Shown: positions 1 through 8,272 of the stretch, piece after piece
Layout: each line of letters opens with the position of its first letter
How positions within the stretch are numbered: position 1 is the stretch's first letter
Source of the DNA: UM-FILTER-42-9 sp038063775
GTDB lineage: Bacteria > Patescibacteriota > Minisyncoccia > Moranbacterales > UBA2206
Assembly (NCBI GenBank): GCA_038063775.1
Contig: JBBTUK010000012.1
Span: 1-47,706 of the forward strand
DNA: 47,706 bases
Reading direction: 5' to 3'
The notes under the pieces: generated by a model
What the model was told of the DNA's origin: nothing
The model's input: the letters and a program-made list of their open reading frames with translations, nothing else
Databases searched by the model: none
Made by a program: the position numbers and the translations under genes

Positions 1-746
1 TGATTATTTTTCTGGCCAGTTTTTTGGCGAAGAAAAAAACAAAATTAAGCATCCTGATGCGGACGATTACTTCGATCATCCTGGTTTTTCTGCCGGTTTT
101 TTTAGTTTTGCAGCAGCCTGATTTCGGCTCGGCCGCCATAATTGTGGCCATCTGGGTCGGCATGCTGGCAGCTTCCGGGTTAAACAAGAAAAATTTGCTG
201 GTCTTGGCGCTTATCGGCGCTGCCCTTTTTTCTGCCGGCTGGTTTTTCCTGAAAGATTACCAGAAAAGCCGGATAAAAAATTTCATTACTCCCTATGAAG
301 ATCCGCGCGGGAGCGGCTATAATGCGATCCAATCGATTGTCGCGGTCGGCTCGGGCGGAATTTGGGGGAAGGGTTTGGGGCATGGATCGCAAGGCCAGTT
401 GAATTTTCTGCCGGAAAAACGCACTGATTTTATTTTCGCCGTCATTGCCGAAGAGCTGGGATTGGTCGGATCGGGCATAGTTCTCATTCTTTTTGGAATT
501 TTGCTTTATCGAATTAAAGAAGTGGCGCGGCTGGCCCGGGATAATTTCGGATATCTGATTACGATCGGAATAATGATTATGTTTTCCGTTCAAATCCTGG
601 TGAATGTCGGAATGAACATCGGAATGTCGCCGGTGGCGGGAGTGACGCTTCCTCTTTTAAGTTACGGAGGGAGTTCCATGGTTTCCGTTTTGGCGGCTAT
701 CGGAATAATTCAGAGCATTTATGTTAGAAGGACAAAAGTTTTGTGA
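1..746 (+). CDS. rodA: Peptidoglycan glycosyltransferase RodA/FtsW family, 5'-truncated by window edge
   Basis: The reading frame is open from the left edge, so only the C-terminal ~248 residues of this polytopic SEDS protein are present. SEDS proteins polymerise lipid II glycan strands in the cytoplasmic membrane. Visible signatures are the Q-P-D-F-G-S segment, the KGLGHGSQGQLNFLPEKRTD loop followed by FAVIAEELG, and the LPLLSYGGSS motif near the last membrane helix, all in the usual SEDS order. The end matches RodA better than FtsW because no long cytoplasmic tail follows, and mreB lies 5.4 kb downstream; the choice of RodA over FtsW is inference. The gene stops with TGA, showing that TGA is not recoded here. 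Confidence 0.9.
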   Translation, partial: IIFLASFLAKKKTKLSILMRTITSIILVFLPVFLVLQQPDFGSAAIIVAIWVGMLAASGLNKKNLLVLALIGAALFSAGWFFLKDYQKSRIKNFITPYEDPRGSGYNAIQSIVAVGSGGIWGKGLGHGSQGQLNFLPEKRTDFIFAVIAEELGLVGSGIVLILFGILLYRIKEVARLARDNFGYLITIGIMIMFSVQILVNVGMNIGMSPVAGVTLPLLSYGGSSMVSVLAAIGIIQSIYVRRTKVL

Positions 747-759
747 AGAAAGGGCTTGA

Positions 760-891
760 CCCCGCACTAACTTTTGAGAATGTCAATATGTTGGCACTAG
801 CGGGAGTTCAGTATATAGAATATAGGTTTTTCGATAACGATGAGGACAAGTTTAAAATCGCTTCGCGATTTGCTCAAAAGTTAGTGCGGGG
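760..891. repeat. 132-bp element with perfect 19-bp terminal inverted repeats (CCCCGCACTAACTTT family)
   Basis: The left arm 760-778 (CCCCGCACTAACTTTTGAG) is the exact reverse complement of the right arm 873-891. The interior is AT-rich with a short hairpin and no reading frame. The same arm core recurs at 25044-25189, with related arms at 30846-30948 and 3938-4051. The last arm base is followed directly by the -35 hexamer of the next gene's promoter. It could be an insulating terminator, an operator or a MITE-like element. Confidence 0.8.
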
Positions 892-920
892 TTGACCTTT
901 TGGCTGACTTTTGCTAAAAT
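892..920 (+). promoter_or_regulatory. Promoter TTGACC-17-TAAAAT for the zinc-ribbon gene
   Basis: TTGACC at 892-897 and TAAAAT at 915-920 have a 17-bp spacer. The -35 box starts on the first base after the inverted-repeat element. The expected transcription start is near 927, giving a leader of about 18 nt before ATG 945. Confidence 0.65.
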
Positions 921-944
921 TTCTTAGTATCTAAAATAAACAAA

Positions 945-1313
945 ATGGCAAGTAAAAACTTTCCACACGGCGGTTCCCGCTCTACGGGCAAAAACAATGG
1001 CGCTGATATCCTGGCGAAATGCACGGTCTGCCGCAGCGTTTTTGACCGAAGCGAGTTTATAGTTTTGGAAGACCAATCTCGGAAAACTACCTTCCATGTG
1101 ACCTGCGGAAAGTGTAATACTTCCTCATTGATTTTTTTGTCCGCAGCGCAAGGTGGGGCAGTGGGGCTGGGAATCGTTACGGATCTCAATAAGGAAGAGG
1201 CCGTGAAAATGTTTGGTCGGGAAGCGGTGAGCGCTGATGAGATTATTGATATGCATCAACTAGTGTCTAGACATAAAGGCAGCTTGACGGACTTGTTTAA
1301 AAAAATTAATTAA
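945..1313 (+). CDS. Small zinc-ribbon protein, function unknown
   Basis: This 122-aa protein carries four cysteines as two CxxC knuckles, C26/C29 and C54/C57, separated by a 24-residue beta-like stretch. That is the usual pattern of a treble-clef or zinc-ribbon metal site. No enzyme motif is visible and the C-terminal half looks helical. The gene has its own promoter at 892-920 and stands directly before rplY, but the neighbourhood does not fix a function. The start at ATG 945 fits the promoter and leaves no upstream in-frame alternative of note. I do not recognise a named family; a nucleic-acid or protein-binding role is plausible but unproven. Confidence 0.75.
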   Translation: MASKNFPHGGSRSTGKNNGADILAKCTVCRSVFDRSEFIVLEDQSRKTTFHVTCGKCNTSSLIFLSAAQGGAVGLGIVTDLNKEEAVKMFGREAVSADEIIDMHQLVSRHKGSLTDLFKKIN

Positions 1314-1314
1314 T

Positions 1315-1345
1315 CCCCGCAAAAATTCTCAATTAGTTTGTGGGG
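1315..1345. repeat. Short hairpin just upstream of rplY start
   Basis: CCCCGCAAA (1315-1323) pairs with TTTGTGGGG (1337-1345) with one G-U pair. It ends 7 nt before ATG 1353 and has no U-run, so it is not an intrinsic terminator. It resembles a small version of the inverted repeats found directly before other start codons in this window. Confidence 0.5.
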
Positions 1346-1352
1346 TAAACAT

Positions 1353-2084
1353 ATGGAGAAAATAAAATTAGGAGCAAAAACGCGTTTGGAACGGGGAGCG
1401 AAGGTCAATAAGGGCAGGCAATCCGGACTAATCCCGGCGATTGTTTACGGCAAAGCCGTTGCGGCAAAAAGCTTGTGGATAGATAATCTTGATTTCAAAC
1501 GGCTGATCAAAAAAGCCGGAGAAAGCTCTCTAATCGACCTGGATATTGACGAAAAGGAACAGCGCAAAGTCATCATATATGAAATGCAAAAAGACCCGGT
1601 TACCGGGCGGTGTGACCATGTTGATTTTTTCCAGGTGAAAATGGATGAGAAAATTGAAACGGAAGTGGAGCTCGCCTACATCGGAGAATCACCTGCGGTC
1701 AAGGAGGCGGGGGGAGTCTTGGTGAAAAACTTGGATAAAGTGAAAGTAAAATGTTTGCCGGGAGATCTGCCTTCGCAAATTGAAATTGATATCAGCTCTA
1801 TCAAAAATTTTGACGATCATATTTTCGCGAAAGATTTGCAAATGGCTAAGGGAGTGGAGATCGACCTGGATCCAGAAATGGTGGTGGCGCTGGTGGCTCC
1901 GCCGAGAAGCGATGAGGAGCTCAAGGAATTGGAAGAAAAAGTGGAAGCGGATGTGACGAAAGTGGAGGGCGTGGTCAAAGAAGAGCCGGTCGAGGGAGTC
2001 GAGGGAACTGAAGGAGCTGAGGGCGAAAAAGCTGGAGAAGCTAATCGAGAGGGGAAAAAAGCCGGAGAAAAAAATAAAAAATAA
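1353..2084 (+). CDS. rplY: Large ribosomal subunit protein bL25 (CTC/TL5 type)
   Basis: This 243-aa protein has the L25 5S-rRNA-binding domain at residues 1-90 (RLERGAKVNKGRQSGLIPAIVYG; QKDPVTGRCDHVDFFQV), followed by the C-terminal beta domain of the long CTC/TL5 form to about residue 190. It ends in an acidic, then Gly/Glu/Lys-rich, low-complexity tail. I chose ATG 1353 over the in-frame TTG at 1338 because the TTG lies inside the upstream hairpin and the MEKIKLGAKTR start fits the family. A terminator follows at 2095-2135, so it appears to be the last gene of its unit. Confidence 0.93.
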   Translation: MEKIKLGAKTRLERGAKVNKGRQSGLIPAIVYGKAVAAKSLWIDNLDFKRLIKKAGESSLIDLDIDEKEQRKVIIYEMQKDPVTGRCDHVDFFQVKMDEKIETEVELAYIGESPAVKEAGGVLVKNLDKVKVKCLPGDLPSQIEIDISSIKNFDDHIFAKDLQMAKGVEIDLDPEMVVALVAPPRSDEELKELEEKVEADVTKVEGVVKEEPVEGVEGTEGAEGEKAGEANREGKKAGEKNKK

Positions 2085-2094
2085 GATATTTTGG

Positions 2095-2135
2095 AAAAAC
2101 CGTCCCGTTGTTCGTGAGCGACAGGACGGTTTTTT
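2095..2135 (+). terminator. Rho-independent terminator after rplY
   Basis: AACCGTCC (2098-2105) pairs with GGACGGTT, closing a loop with its own GTTCGTGAGC-type inner hairpin, followed by a run of T. It lies 10 bases after the rplY stop. Confidence 0.85.
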
Positions 2136-2190
2136 GCTATGCGTCAGTAAATTGAAGATCTATATGCTTTCAGAATATCTCTTTTTGTGA

Positions 2191-2206
2191 TATAATAAAA
2201 AACGTG
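2191..2206 (+). promoter_or_regulatory. -10 box placed 7 nt before a GTG start (leaderless)
   Basis: TATAAT at 2191-2196 is followed by seven bases and then GTG 2204. A transcript starting at the normal distance would begin on the start codon. No clear -35 or Shine-Dalgarno sequence is visible, which supports leaderless translation of the transglycosylase gene. Confidence 0.6.
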
Positions 2207-3424
2207 ACAAAGAAAATCAAAAGAAATCTATTTCTAGGCTTTTTGGCTTTATTAATGGCCATTTTTAACGTTTATAGCTGGCAAAATTCGGCTGTTTTCG
2301 CGGCGGATGACGCCGCGGACATCCAGGACAAAATAGGCGACTTACAAAAAAAACAGGAGCAAACCCAAAAACAGCTGAAAGCCGCTCAGTCCCTGCTTTC
2401 CAAAAACCAGCTCCAGGTCAGCACCACCAAGAATCTAATCGTCACTACGGAGAGCACTATTACCAGAAAGGAAGCGGAGCTTGATAATTTAAACAAGCGG
2501 ATTGAGCTGCAAAAAACAATTCTGGAGGAATATCTGAGGGAGCTTTATTACAGCGACCAGGAGGATCCACTAGTCATTTTGGCTATTGAAAACAGGAGCT
2601 TGAGTAGCATCGTGGACAATTTCGACCAGACGCTCAATATCAAGGAGAAAATATTGAACACTTTGTCGGAAATAAAGCAGTCGTCAAACGAAGTAGAAAA
2701 AACCAAGGTGGAACTGGAAGGCAAGAAAGATGATCACGAAAAACTGCTAGGGATCCAGCAAGGCCAGCAATATGAGATAAAATCAGACATAACTGAAGCG
2801 CAGGCGACACTGGCCGAAGTCAACGCGAAAATAAATAAACTGCGGAGTGAACTTTCCAGTTTGCTGGGAAGCTCTGTAAGTTTTTCCGATATTATGGATG
2901 CCGCCAAATTCGCGTCTAAAGTCACGGGCATCCGCAAAGACTATCTTCTCGGAGTACTAGTGGTTGAATCTAATCTTGGCCGCTACACCGGCGGGTGCAC
3001 TTACAAGCAAAGCAAAATGAGCGGGACGCGCGCCACTTATTTCAAGCAGATAGTTAAAGAGCTGGGATATAACATAGACAAAGTAAAAGTTTCCTGTCCG
3101 CCTGCGAGCTATAAAGGGACAGGAGGAGCGATGGGAGTGGCTCAATTCATGCCTGACACTTGGATGGGCTATAAGAGTTCCATCGCCGCTGTTACCAACC
3201 ACAATCCGCCTGATCCCTGGAATCTTACCGATGGTGTGGTGGCGATGGCGTTGAAACTTTCCAAAGTATCGGGCGTGACAGCTCACAAAAGAAGCGCGGA
3301 GGCCAAAGCCTATTGCGTTTATCTGGCTGGCGGCAACTGGGCCAGTTATTGCGACAGTAAGGGAACAGACTATGGCGCTAAAGTTTTATATTGGGCGGAC
3401 AATTACGAAAGACTCTTAAATTAA
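2204..3424 (+). CDS. Secreted coiled-coil protein with C-terminal lytic transglycosylase-like domain
   Basis: This 406-aa protein has an N-terminal signal peptide (about residues 1-34, cleavage near VFAAD). A long coiled coil follows (about 38-220, rich in K/Q/E heptads, like PcsB/EnvC-type hydrolase regulators). The C-terminal domain (about 228-405) has lysozyme-fold transglycosylase features: GVLVVESNLG with candidate catalytic Glu255, GAMGVAQFMPDTW, and DGVVAMALKLS. It should act outside the membrane on peptidoglycan, probably at division or remodelling, in line with the nearby rodA, murA, mreB and ftsQ. The GTG start is chosen from the -10 box 7 nt upstream. Fusion of coiled-coil regulator and cleavage domain in one chain is notable. 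The exact cleavage chemistry is inferred from the fold. Confidence 0.82.
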   Translation: MTKKIKRNLFLGFLALLMAIFNVYSWQNSAVFAADDAADIQDKIGDLQKKQEQTQKQLKAAQSLLSKNQLQVSTTKNLIVTTESTITRKEAELDNLNKRIELQKTILEEYLRELYYSDQEDPLVILAIENRSLSSIVDNFDQTLNIKEKILNTLSEIKQSSNEVEKTKVELEGKKDDHEKLLGIQQGQQYEIKSDITEAQATLAEVNAKINKLRSELSSLLGSSVSFSDIMDAAKFASKVTGIRKDYLLGVLVVESNLGRYTGGCTYKQSKMSGTRATYFKQIVKELGYNIDKVKVSCPPASYKGTGGAMGVAQFMPDTWMGYKSSIAAVTNHNPPDPWNLTDGVVAMALKLSKVSGVTAHKRSAEAKAYCVYLAGGNWASYCDSKGTDYGAKVLYWADNYERLLN

Positions 3425-3435
3425 TTACGTAATTT

Positions 3436-3863
3436 GTTACGTGACATGTTAAGTAACAAAATTTTTTTTAAGTCCCGAATAATCGGGATTTTTGTATCCT
3501 TACTTTTTCTTTCCGCAAGATTTGTTTATCCGCTTTCTTTGACAGCAAAGAAAGCGGAAAGAAAGAAACTGCCGCACGTGCTCGTGCTGGGACAAATTCT
3601 TTTCGCGGACTCACTAAAGCTCCTAACCCCGCCACGGCGGGGATCGGTGCGGAGCTTTTTTACGTTCGTCCACTGGAATTTGCCTATGCACTTCGCAATG
3701 TGCGGATTTTTGATCCCGAGTTTCAATAAAAAATAACCCCGCCCATTGCGTAGCGTGGCGATGAAAATTGAGCGAAGCCGAGCGTTAAAAAACTCCGCAC
3801 GATTTCGCGAAGCGAACCCGGGAGTTTTAACTGAGTGTGTCCATATGTGGTTATATGGACATA
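3436..3863. repeat. Structured intergenic element, copy A (two convergent modules)
   Basis: This fills most of the gap between the transglycosylase gene and murA. In order: a 22-bp near-palindrome GTTACGTGACATGTTAAGTAAC (3436-3457); a CCCGA-TCGGG hairpin with T-run near 3473-3493, probably the terminator; a hairpin of CCGCTTTCTTT with AAAGAAAGCGG (3530-3557); a forward module (3593-3682); a reverse-complement module (about 3777-3838); and a TGTCCATAT/ATATGGACA hairpin (about 3838-3863). The forward module pairs CAAATTC with GAATTTG outside and AAGCTCC with GGAGCTT inside, around CCCCGCC-AC-GGCGGGG and the linker ATCGGTGC. Copies B and C share this plan with different stem sequences. The open frame at 3434-3736 over it is not coding. 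Confidence 0.75.
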
Positions 3864-3887
3864 TATTATAAAGAATGACTGGTTTAT

Positions 3888-3916
3888 TTGCCTAGAACTT
3901 TAAAATAAAATATACT
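3888..3916 (+). promoter_or_regulatory. Promoter TTGCCT-17-TATACT upstream of murA
   Basis: TTGCCT (3888-3893) and TATACT (3911-3916) are 17 bp apart. The expected start is near 3923, so the inverted repeat 3938-4051 would lie in the murA leader. Confidence 0.65.
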
Positions 3917-3937
3917 TAAATAAACAAAAAACAGCTG

Positions 3938-4051
3938 TCCCGCACCAAATTCCAAAGATAGATCTGGCTTTATTTATAGCTTTATCCACGGAATCGCCTG
4001 CGGCTCAGCGTGGTTATAACTTAGAGTTTTATATTTAGAATTGGTGCGGGA
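3938..4051 (+). repeat. Inverted repeat in murA leader ending on an ATG
   Basis: Left arm TCCCGCACCAAATTC (3938-3952) pairs with GAATTGGTGCGGGA (4038-4051) with a single bulged A. The last base is the A of ATG 4051, an in-frame possible start of murA 39 nt ahead of the better-supported ATG 4090. The arm core CCGCAC is shared with the elements at 760 and 25044. Confidence 0.7.
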
Positions 4052-4089
4052 TGCTCATTTTTGAAGCTCCTCGTGCCTCGGAGACAAAA

Positions 4090-5358
4090 ATGGCAGAATA
4101 TTTCGAAATTCAAGGCGGAAAAAGGCTAAGAGGCGAGATAGAAGTGCGGGGGTCAAAGAACGCCACGACGCCTATTTTAGCCGCGACTTTACTTACAAAG
4201 GAAAAGTGTGTCATAGCCAACATTCCTCTGATTGAGGATGTTTTTCGGATGCTGGAAATTTTGGAAAGCTTGGGAGCAGAAGTCAAATGGCTCGGCAAAA
4301 GGAAAATTTCCGTGGAGGCGAAAAACATAGATCCCGCCAAAATGAATTATGAGCTGGTAAAAAAAATCCGTTCATCTATTTTACTTCTTGGTTCGCTTTC
4401 CGCCCGGTTTGATAAATTCAAGCTTTATCATCCGGGAGGCTGTGTGATCGGAGCCCGGCCTATGGGCACGCATTTTGACGCGTTAGCTAAAATGGGAGTG
4501 GACATCAAGCAGAACGGAAAGTACTATTTTGTAAACGCGAAAAAAAGAAAAAGTGCCAGGATAGTTCTGAAAGAATTTTCCGTGACCGGAACGGAGAACG
4601 CCATGATGCTGGCGGCGGGACTTCCTGGAAAAACGATAATCAAAATAGCGGCGGCCGAACCGCACGTGGAGGATCTCGGAAAATTTTTGATGGCGATGGG
4701 CGCCAAAATAAAAGGGCTGGGAACGCACACTCTGGAAATAATTGGCTCAAAAAAACTAAAAGGCGCGCGCCATGAGATTGTTTCTGATGCTGTTGAAGCG
4801 GCCACTTTTCTGATCATGGGCGTGGCGACCAGAAGCCGGATAAAAGTGAAGAACGCGCGGGAAGAGCATCTGGATCTGGTTTTAGAAAAATTGAGAGAAT
4901 TCGGAGCGGATTTTTCAATTGCGAAAAATTTTATTGAAGTTATTCCGCCGAAAAAAATAAATTCTGTCGTGAAAGTGGAGGCCCGGACTTATCCTGGAAT
5001 TCCGACGGACGCGCAAGCGCCTTTCGGGGTTCTGGCGACGCAAGCCGAAGGAAAAACTCTGATTTATGACACGCTTTATGAGGGCCGGCTCAACTATGTC
5101 CAGGGAATCAAAAAAATGGGCGCCAAAACGAAAATTTTGGATACGCATCAGATGCTGGTGGAAGGGCCGACTAAATTAAAGGGTCGGATAATTAATAGCT
5201 ATGATCTTCGCGCCGGCGCGTCGCTCATCATCGCGGCGCTGGTAGCTCAAGGCAAAACGATAATAGAAAATATTTACCAGGTTGACCGCGGTTATGAAAG
5301 AATTGAGGAAAGATTGCAAAAACTGGGAGCGGATATCAAGAGAATTTCTAAATCCTAA
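4090..5358 (+). CDS. murA: UDP-N-acetylglucosamine 1-carboxyvinyltransferase MurA
   Basis: This cytoplasmic enzyme transfers enolpyruvate from PEP to UDP-GlcNAc, the first committed step of peptidoglycan synthesis. The 422-aa chain begins MAEYFEIQGGKRLRGEIEV and GSKNA, the usual MurA N-terminus, and holds the catalytic cysteine C118 in HPGGCVIGARPMGTH. Other visible blocks are TGTENAMMLAA, YPGIPTDAQAPF and DLRAGASLIIAAL near the end. ATG 4090 has GGAG ten bases upstream and fits the family start. ATG 4051 would add 13 residues and abuts an inverted repeat, so it cannot be excluded. Promoter at 3888-3916. The HD phosphohydrolase gene follows after 48 bp. Confidence 0.95.
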   Translation: MAEYFEIQGGKRLRGEIEVRGSKNATTPILAATLLTKEKCVIANIPLIEDVFRMLEILESLGAEVKWLGKRKISVEAKNIDPAKMNYELVKKIRSSILLLGSLSARFDKFKLYHPGGCVIGARPMGTHFDALAKMGVDIKQNGKYYFVNAKKRKSARIVLKEFSVTGTENAMMLAAGLPGKTIIKIAAAEPHVEDLGKFLMAMGAKIKGLGTHTLEIIGSKKLKGARHEIVSDAVEAATFLIMGVATRSRIKVKNAREEHLDLVLEKLREFGADFSIAKNFIEVIPPKKINSVVKVEARTYPGIPTDAQAPFGVLATQAEGKTLIYDTLYEGRLNYVQGIKKMGAKTKILDTHQMLVEGPTKLKGRIINSYDLRAGASLIIAALVAQGKTIIENIYQVDRGYERIEERLQKLGADIKRISKS

Positions 5359-5362
5359 TTTT

Positions 5363-5394
5363 CCCGCCGCAGCGGGACCCCGCCAAGGCGGTGG
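5363..5394. repeat. Short GC-rich palindromes between murA and HD gene
   Basis: CCCGCCGCAGCGGG is followed by CCCCGCCAAGGCGGTGG, two adjacent small palindromes. Similar CCCGC/GCGGG palindromes recur near 31600 and 31790 and in copy A, so they are an interspersed short repeat. Confidence 0.5.
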
Positions 5395-5406
5395 CTAATT
5401 TTCTGG

Positions 5407-6084
5407 ATGAAAGACAGGTTCAAAAAAATAAGACAAATAACAGAGAAGGAACTGGCTTGCTCGGCGCATGATATGGAACATGTTACGCGGGTTTACAACA
5501 TGGCGATGAAAATTGCCAAAACCGAAAAGAATGTTGATTATGAAATTTTGAAAGTCGCGGTGTTGCTTCATGACATAGCTCGGTCAAAAGAAGACGATGA
5601 CAAAACTGGTAAAACCTGCCATGCTAAGGAGTCGGCGAGAATGAGCAAGTCTATTTTAGAAAATCTGGGATTTTCAGGGGAAAAGATAAAAAAAATCCAG
5701 CATTGCATTTTAGCCCATCGCTTCAAAACCAATAAAAAACCGGAGAGCATTGAGGCGAAAATCCTTTTTGATTCTGACAAATTGGATTCACTCGGAGCCA
5801 TGGTTATTATTCGCGCCGGAATGTGGATGGGCAGACACAACTGCAGCATATTTCCTAAGATGAGCTTAGAAGAGTACGCCAAATTCAATCTGGTTGGGGG
5901 AAAATTAAGCGGGAGAATCAAGAACGCAAGTTTGCACAATATTTTTTACGAGCATGAGATAAAAGACAAAAAGCTTCCAGGCGCTATGCATACCAAAACT
6001 GCCCGAAAGATTGCCGGAGAAAGATTGAAGTTTACTACGGATTTTCTAACAAGATTAAAAAAGGAGGCTAAGGGAATTTTATAA
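5407..6084 (+). CDS. HD-domain phosphohydrolase
   Basis: This 225-aa cytoplasmic protein has the metal-binding HD pattern: H21 and H25 in SAHDMEH, H55-D56 in VLLHDIA, a further histidine in HAKESA and an Asp in FDSDKLDSLG. HD proteins of this size hydrolyse phosphomonoesters or nucleotides; the substrate cannot be read from sequence. It has no membrane segment or second domain. It lies 48 bp after murA and 44 bp before mreB on the same strand, which suggests cotranscription, but a wall-related role is only contextual. A YedJ-like family assignment is possible. Confidence 0.85.
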   Translation: MKDRFKKIRQITEKELACSAHDMEHVTRVYNMAMKIAKTEKNVDYEILKVAVLLHDIARSKEDDDKTGKTCHAKESARMSKSILENLGFSGEKIKKIQHCILAHRFKTNKKPESIEAKILFDSDKLDSLGAMVIIRAGMWMGRHNCSIFPKMSLEEYAKFNLVGGKLSGRIKNASLHNIFYEHEIKDKKLPGAMHTKTARKIAGERLKFTTDFLTRLKKEAKGIL

Positions 6085-6128
6085 TTTTATCCCAGCACAA
6101 ATTTTTCTGAAGTTTGGATTGTAAATAT

Positions 6129-7084
6129 ATGTTAGTTAGAAAAATCGGAATAGATCTCGGAACCGCCAATACCTTGGTTTTTATACCCGGCAAGGGCGTG
6201 GTAGTGAACGAACCAAGCGTGGTCGCCATTTCTATTTTAGACAATAAAGTTTTGGCGGTGGGAACCGAGGCCAAAGAAATGCTCGGGCGCACTCCTGACA
6301 CTATCATTGCCAGCCGGCCGCTCCGAGATGGTGTTATTGCCGATTACAGGATTACGGAAGCAATGCTCAAATATTTTATAAATAAAGTTAGTGGAAAGAT
6401 CCGCTTAGTGCGTCCGGAAGTTATGATTTCCATTCCGGCCGGCGTCACATCCACTGAAAGGCGGGCGGTAATTGATGCGGCCATCCGATCCGGTGCTAAG
6501 GCGGCTTATGTCGTAAAAGAGCCGGTTCTGGCGGCTATCGGAGCCGGAATTCCAATCAATTCCGCGGCCGGCAATATGATAATTGATATCGGAGGGGGAA
6601 CTTCGGAGGTGGCTATCATCTCTCTCGGCGGCATAGTGGCGGCCCATAGCGCGCGGGTGGGAGGCAACAGGCTGGATCAGGCAATTGCCGACCACATAAA
6701 AAGAAAATATGGATTGGCAATCGGAGACCGGACCGCCGAAGCGGTGAAAATAGAGATTGGTTCGGCGCTGCCCCTGGTCAAAGAAGATTATATGGAAGTT
6801 CGCGGACGCGATTTAAGCGGAGGGTTGCCGAAAACGATAAAAATATCCTCCAATGAAATAACGGGAGCGATTCAAGACGAACTGCGAGAAATTATCGCCG
6901 TGATCAAAAAAGTTCTTCAGGAAACTCCGCCAGAGCTCGCCGCTGATGTTATGGATAAAGGCATGGTCCTTTCCGGCGGTGGAGCGCTTTTACGCAACTT
7001 GGATCAGCTGATAACCAAAACAATCGAAGTTCCCTGCTATGTGGCGGAAGAGCCGCTACTTTGCGTGATCAAAGGGATTGGCAT
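6129..7084 (+). CDS. mreB: Rod-shape determining protein MreB, 3' end lost in assembly gap
   Basis: About 318 residues of this actin-like ATPase are present. MreB polymerises under the membrane and guides RodA-dependent wall synthesis. Seen in order: phosphate-1 loop IGIDLGTANT (residues 6-15), the RPEVMISIPAGVTSTERRAV block, phosphate-2 loop IIDIGGGTSEVA, and the LSGGGALLRNLDQLI region near the C-terminus. The frame runs into the N run at 7085 about 20 residues short of a normal MreB end, so the loss is an assembly artefact rather than a truncation. ATG 6129 was chosen over TTG 6114 because MLVRKIGIDLGT is the normal start. Confidence 0.93.
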
Positions 7085-7184
7085 NNNNNNNNNNNNNNNN
7101 NNNNNNNNNNNNNNNNNNNNNNNNNNNNNNNNNNNNNNNNNNNNNNNNNNNNNNNNNNNNNNNNNNNNNNNNNNNNNNNNNNNN
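7085..7184. other. Scaffold gap (100 N)
   Basis: A run of exactly 100 N, a placeholder for unknown length. It contains the end of mreB and the start of a glycosyltransferase gene; the frames on either side belong to different genes. Confidence 0.95.
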
Positions 7185-8272
7185 TAATTGGCATTGATGG
7201 TTCGCGCGCTTTTCTCAAGCAACGGACGGGGATAGAAGAATATTCGTATCAAGTCATAAAACACCTGACAAGAGAACTAAAGGATTGCCAGGTTATTTTA
7301 TATTTACGTGATAATCAGGAAGTTGATTTTGACTTACCCGGAAATTGGAAGACTAAAAAAATGCGACTCCCGTATTTTTTCAGCCAGGTTCGTTTTTCTT
7401 TGGAATTTTTATTTAATCCGGTGGACACATTGTTTATTCCGGCGCATGTCGTGCCGCCAATTCACCCCGAAAATACCGTAGTAGTGATCCACGGCCTGGA
7501 ATACGAGTTCGTGTCCAATGCATATTCCTCGTGGGCTAAATTTTATATGTCAGTAGTTATCAAAAATTCCTGTCGTTGGGCGAAAAAAATTATTGCGGTT
7601 TCAAATAATACCAAACAGGATTTAATTAAGTTGTATAAAGTGACGGAGGAAAAGATAGAAGTTATTTATGAAGGATATGAGGAAAAGTTCAAAGTTCAAA
7701 GTTCAAAGTTCAAAGTTATTGAAAAATACAAAATAGCAGATACTAAATACTTATTATTCATAGGCCGGTTAGAGGAACGGAAAAATATCGTTGGCATCAT
7801 AAAAACGTTTGAAATACTCAAAGAGCATTATAAAATTCCGCACAAGTTAGTTTTGGCCGGGAAATTCGGTTATGGAGAGCAGGCTATCAGCCGCGAGTTA
7901 AAAAATACAAATTGTTCCAGCGACATAATTCTCCCCGGGTATGTCAGTGAAGAGAAAAAATGGGAACTTATTAAAAACGCGGATATTTTTTTGTTTCCCA
8001 CTTTTTACGAAGGCTTTGGCCTTCCGGTTCTGGAGGCGCAAAGCGTTGGTGTGCCGGTTGTGGCGGGGAATAATTCTTCTATTCCGGAAATTGCCGGGGA
8101 TAGCGCGCTTCTCGTCAATCCCAATAACGCCGAAGAGATAGCCGATGCGGCCTATAAATTGATTTCTGAAGAAAATCTGAAAAATGCTATAATAAAAAAA
8201 GGCTATGAAAATGTAAAGAGGTTCAGCTGGGCCAAGTGCTCCGCAGAAATATCGAAATTATTAACGAAATGA
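7185..8272 (+). CDS. GT4-family glycosyltransferase, 5' end in gap
   Basis: About 362 residues of a GT-B fold glycosyltransferase are visible. It opens IGIDGSRAFLKQRTGIEEYS, so only the first few residues are missing. The C-terminal donor-binding domain carries LFIGRLEERKN, PTFYEGFGLPVLEAQSVGVPV and the IPEIAGDSALLVNP end typical of GT4. It should transfer a nucleotide-activated sugar in cell-surface glycan assembly; the sugar is unknown. Its stop overlaps the next start as ATGA at 8269-8272, so the two glycosyltransferases are translationally coupled. The linker between the two Rossmann domains contains a 7-bp tandem repeat. Confidence 0.88.
7684..7717 (+). repeat. Heptanucleotide tandem repeat (AAAGTTC)x4.9 inside a coding region
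   Basis: AAAGTTC occurs four times without interruption, followed by AAAGTT. It encodes a KFKVQSSKFKV segment in the interdomain linker. The unit is not a multiple of three, so gain or loss of one unit shifts the frame. Confidence 0.9.

Noticed and set aside
3434..3736. Open frame of 100 codons after the transglycosylase gene
   Set aside because: It lies wholly in structured element copy A. The similar frame in copy C (22330-22578) shares residues only before the stem and then changes frame, so the conserved unit is nucleotide structure, not protein.
7061..7184. Continuous frame linking mreB to the glycosyltransferase
   Set aside because: Continuity exists only through N bases; protein content on either side belongs to different families.
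7684..7717. CRISPR-like repeat array
   Set aside because: The unit is 7 bp and contiguous without spacers; no other direct-repeat/spacer pattern or cas gene is visible in the window.
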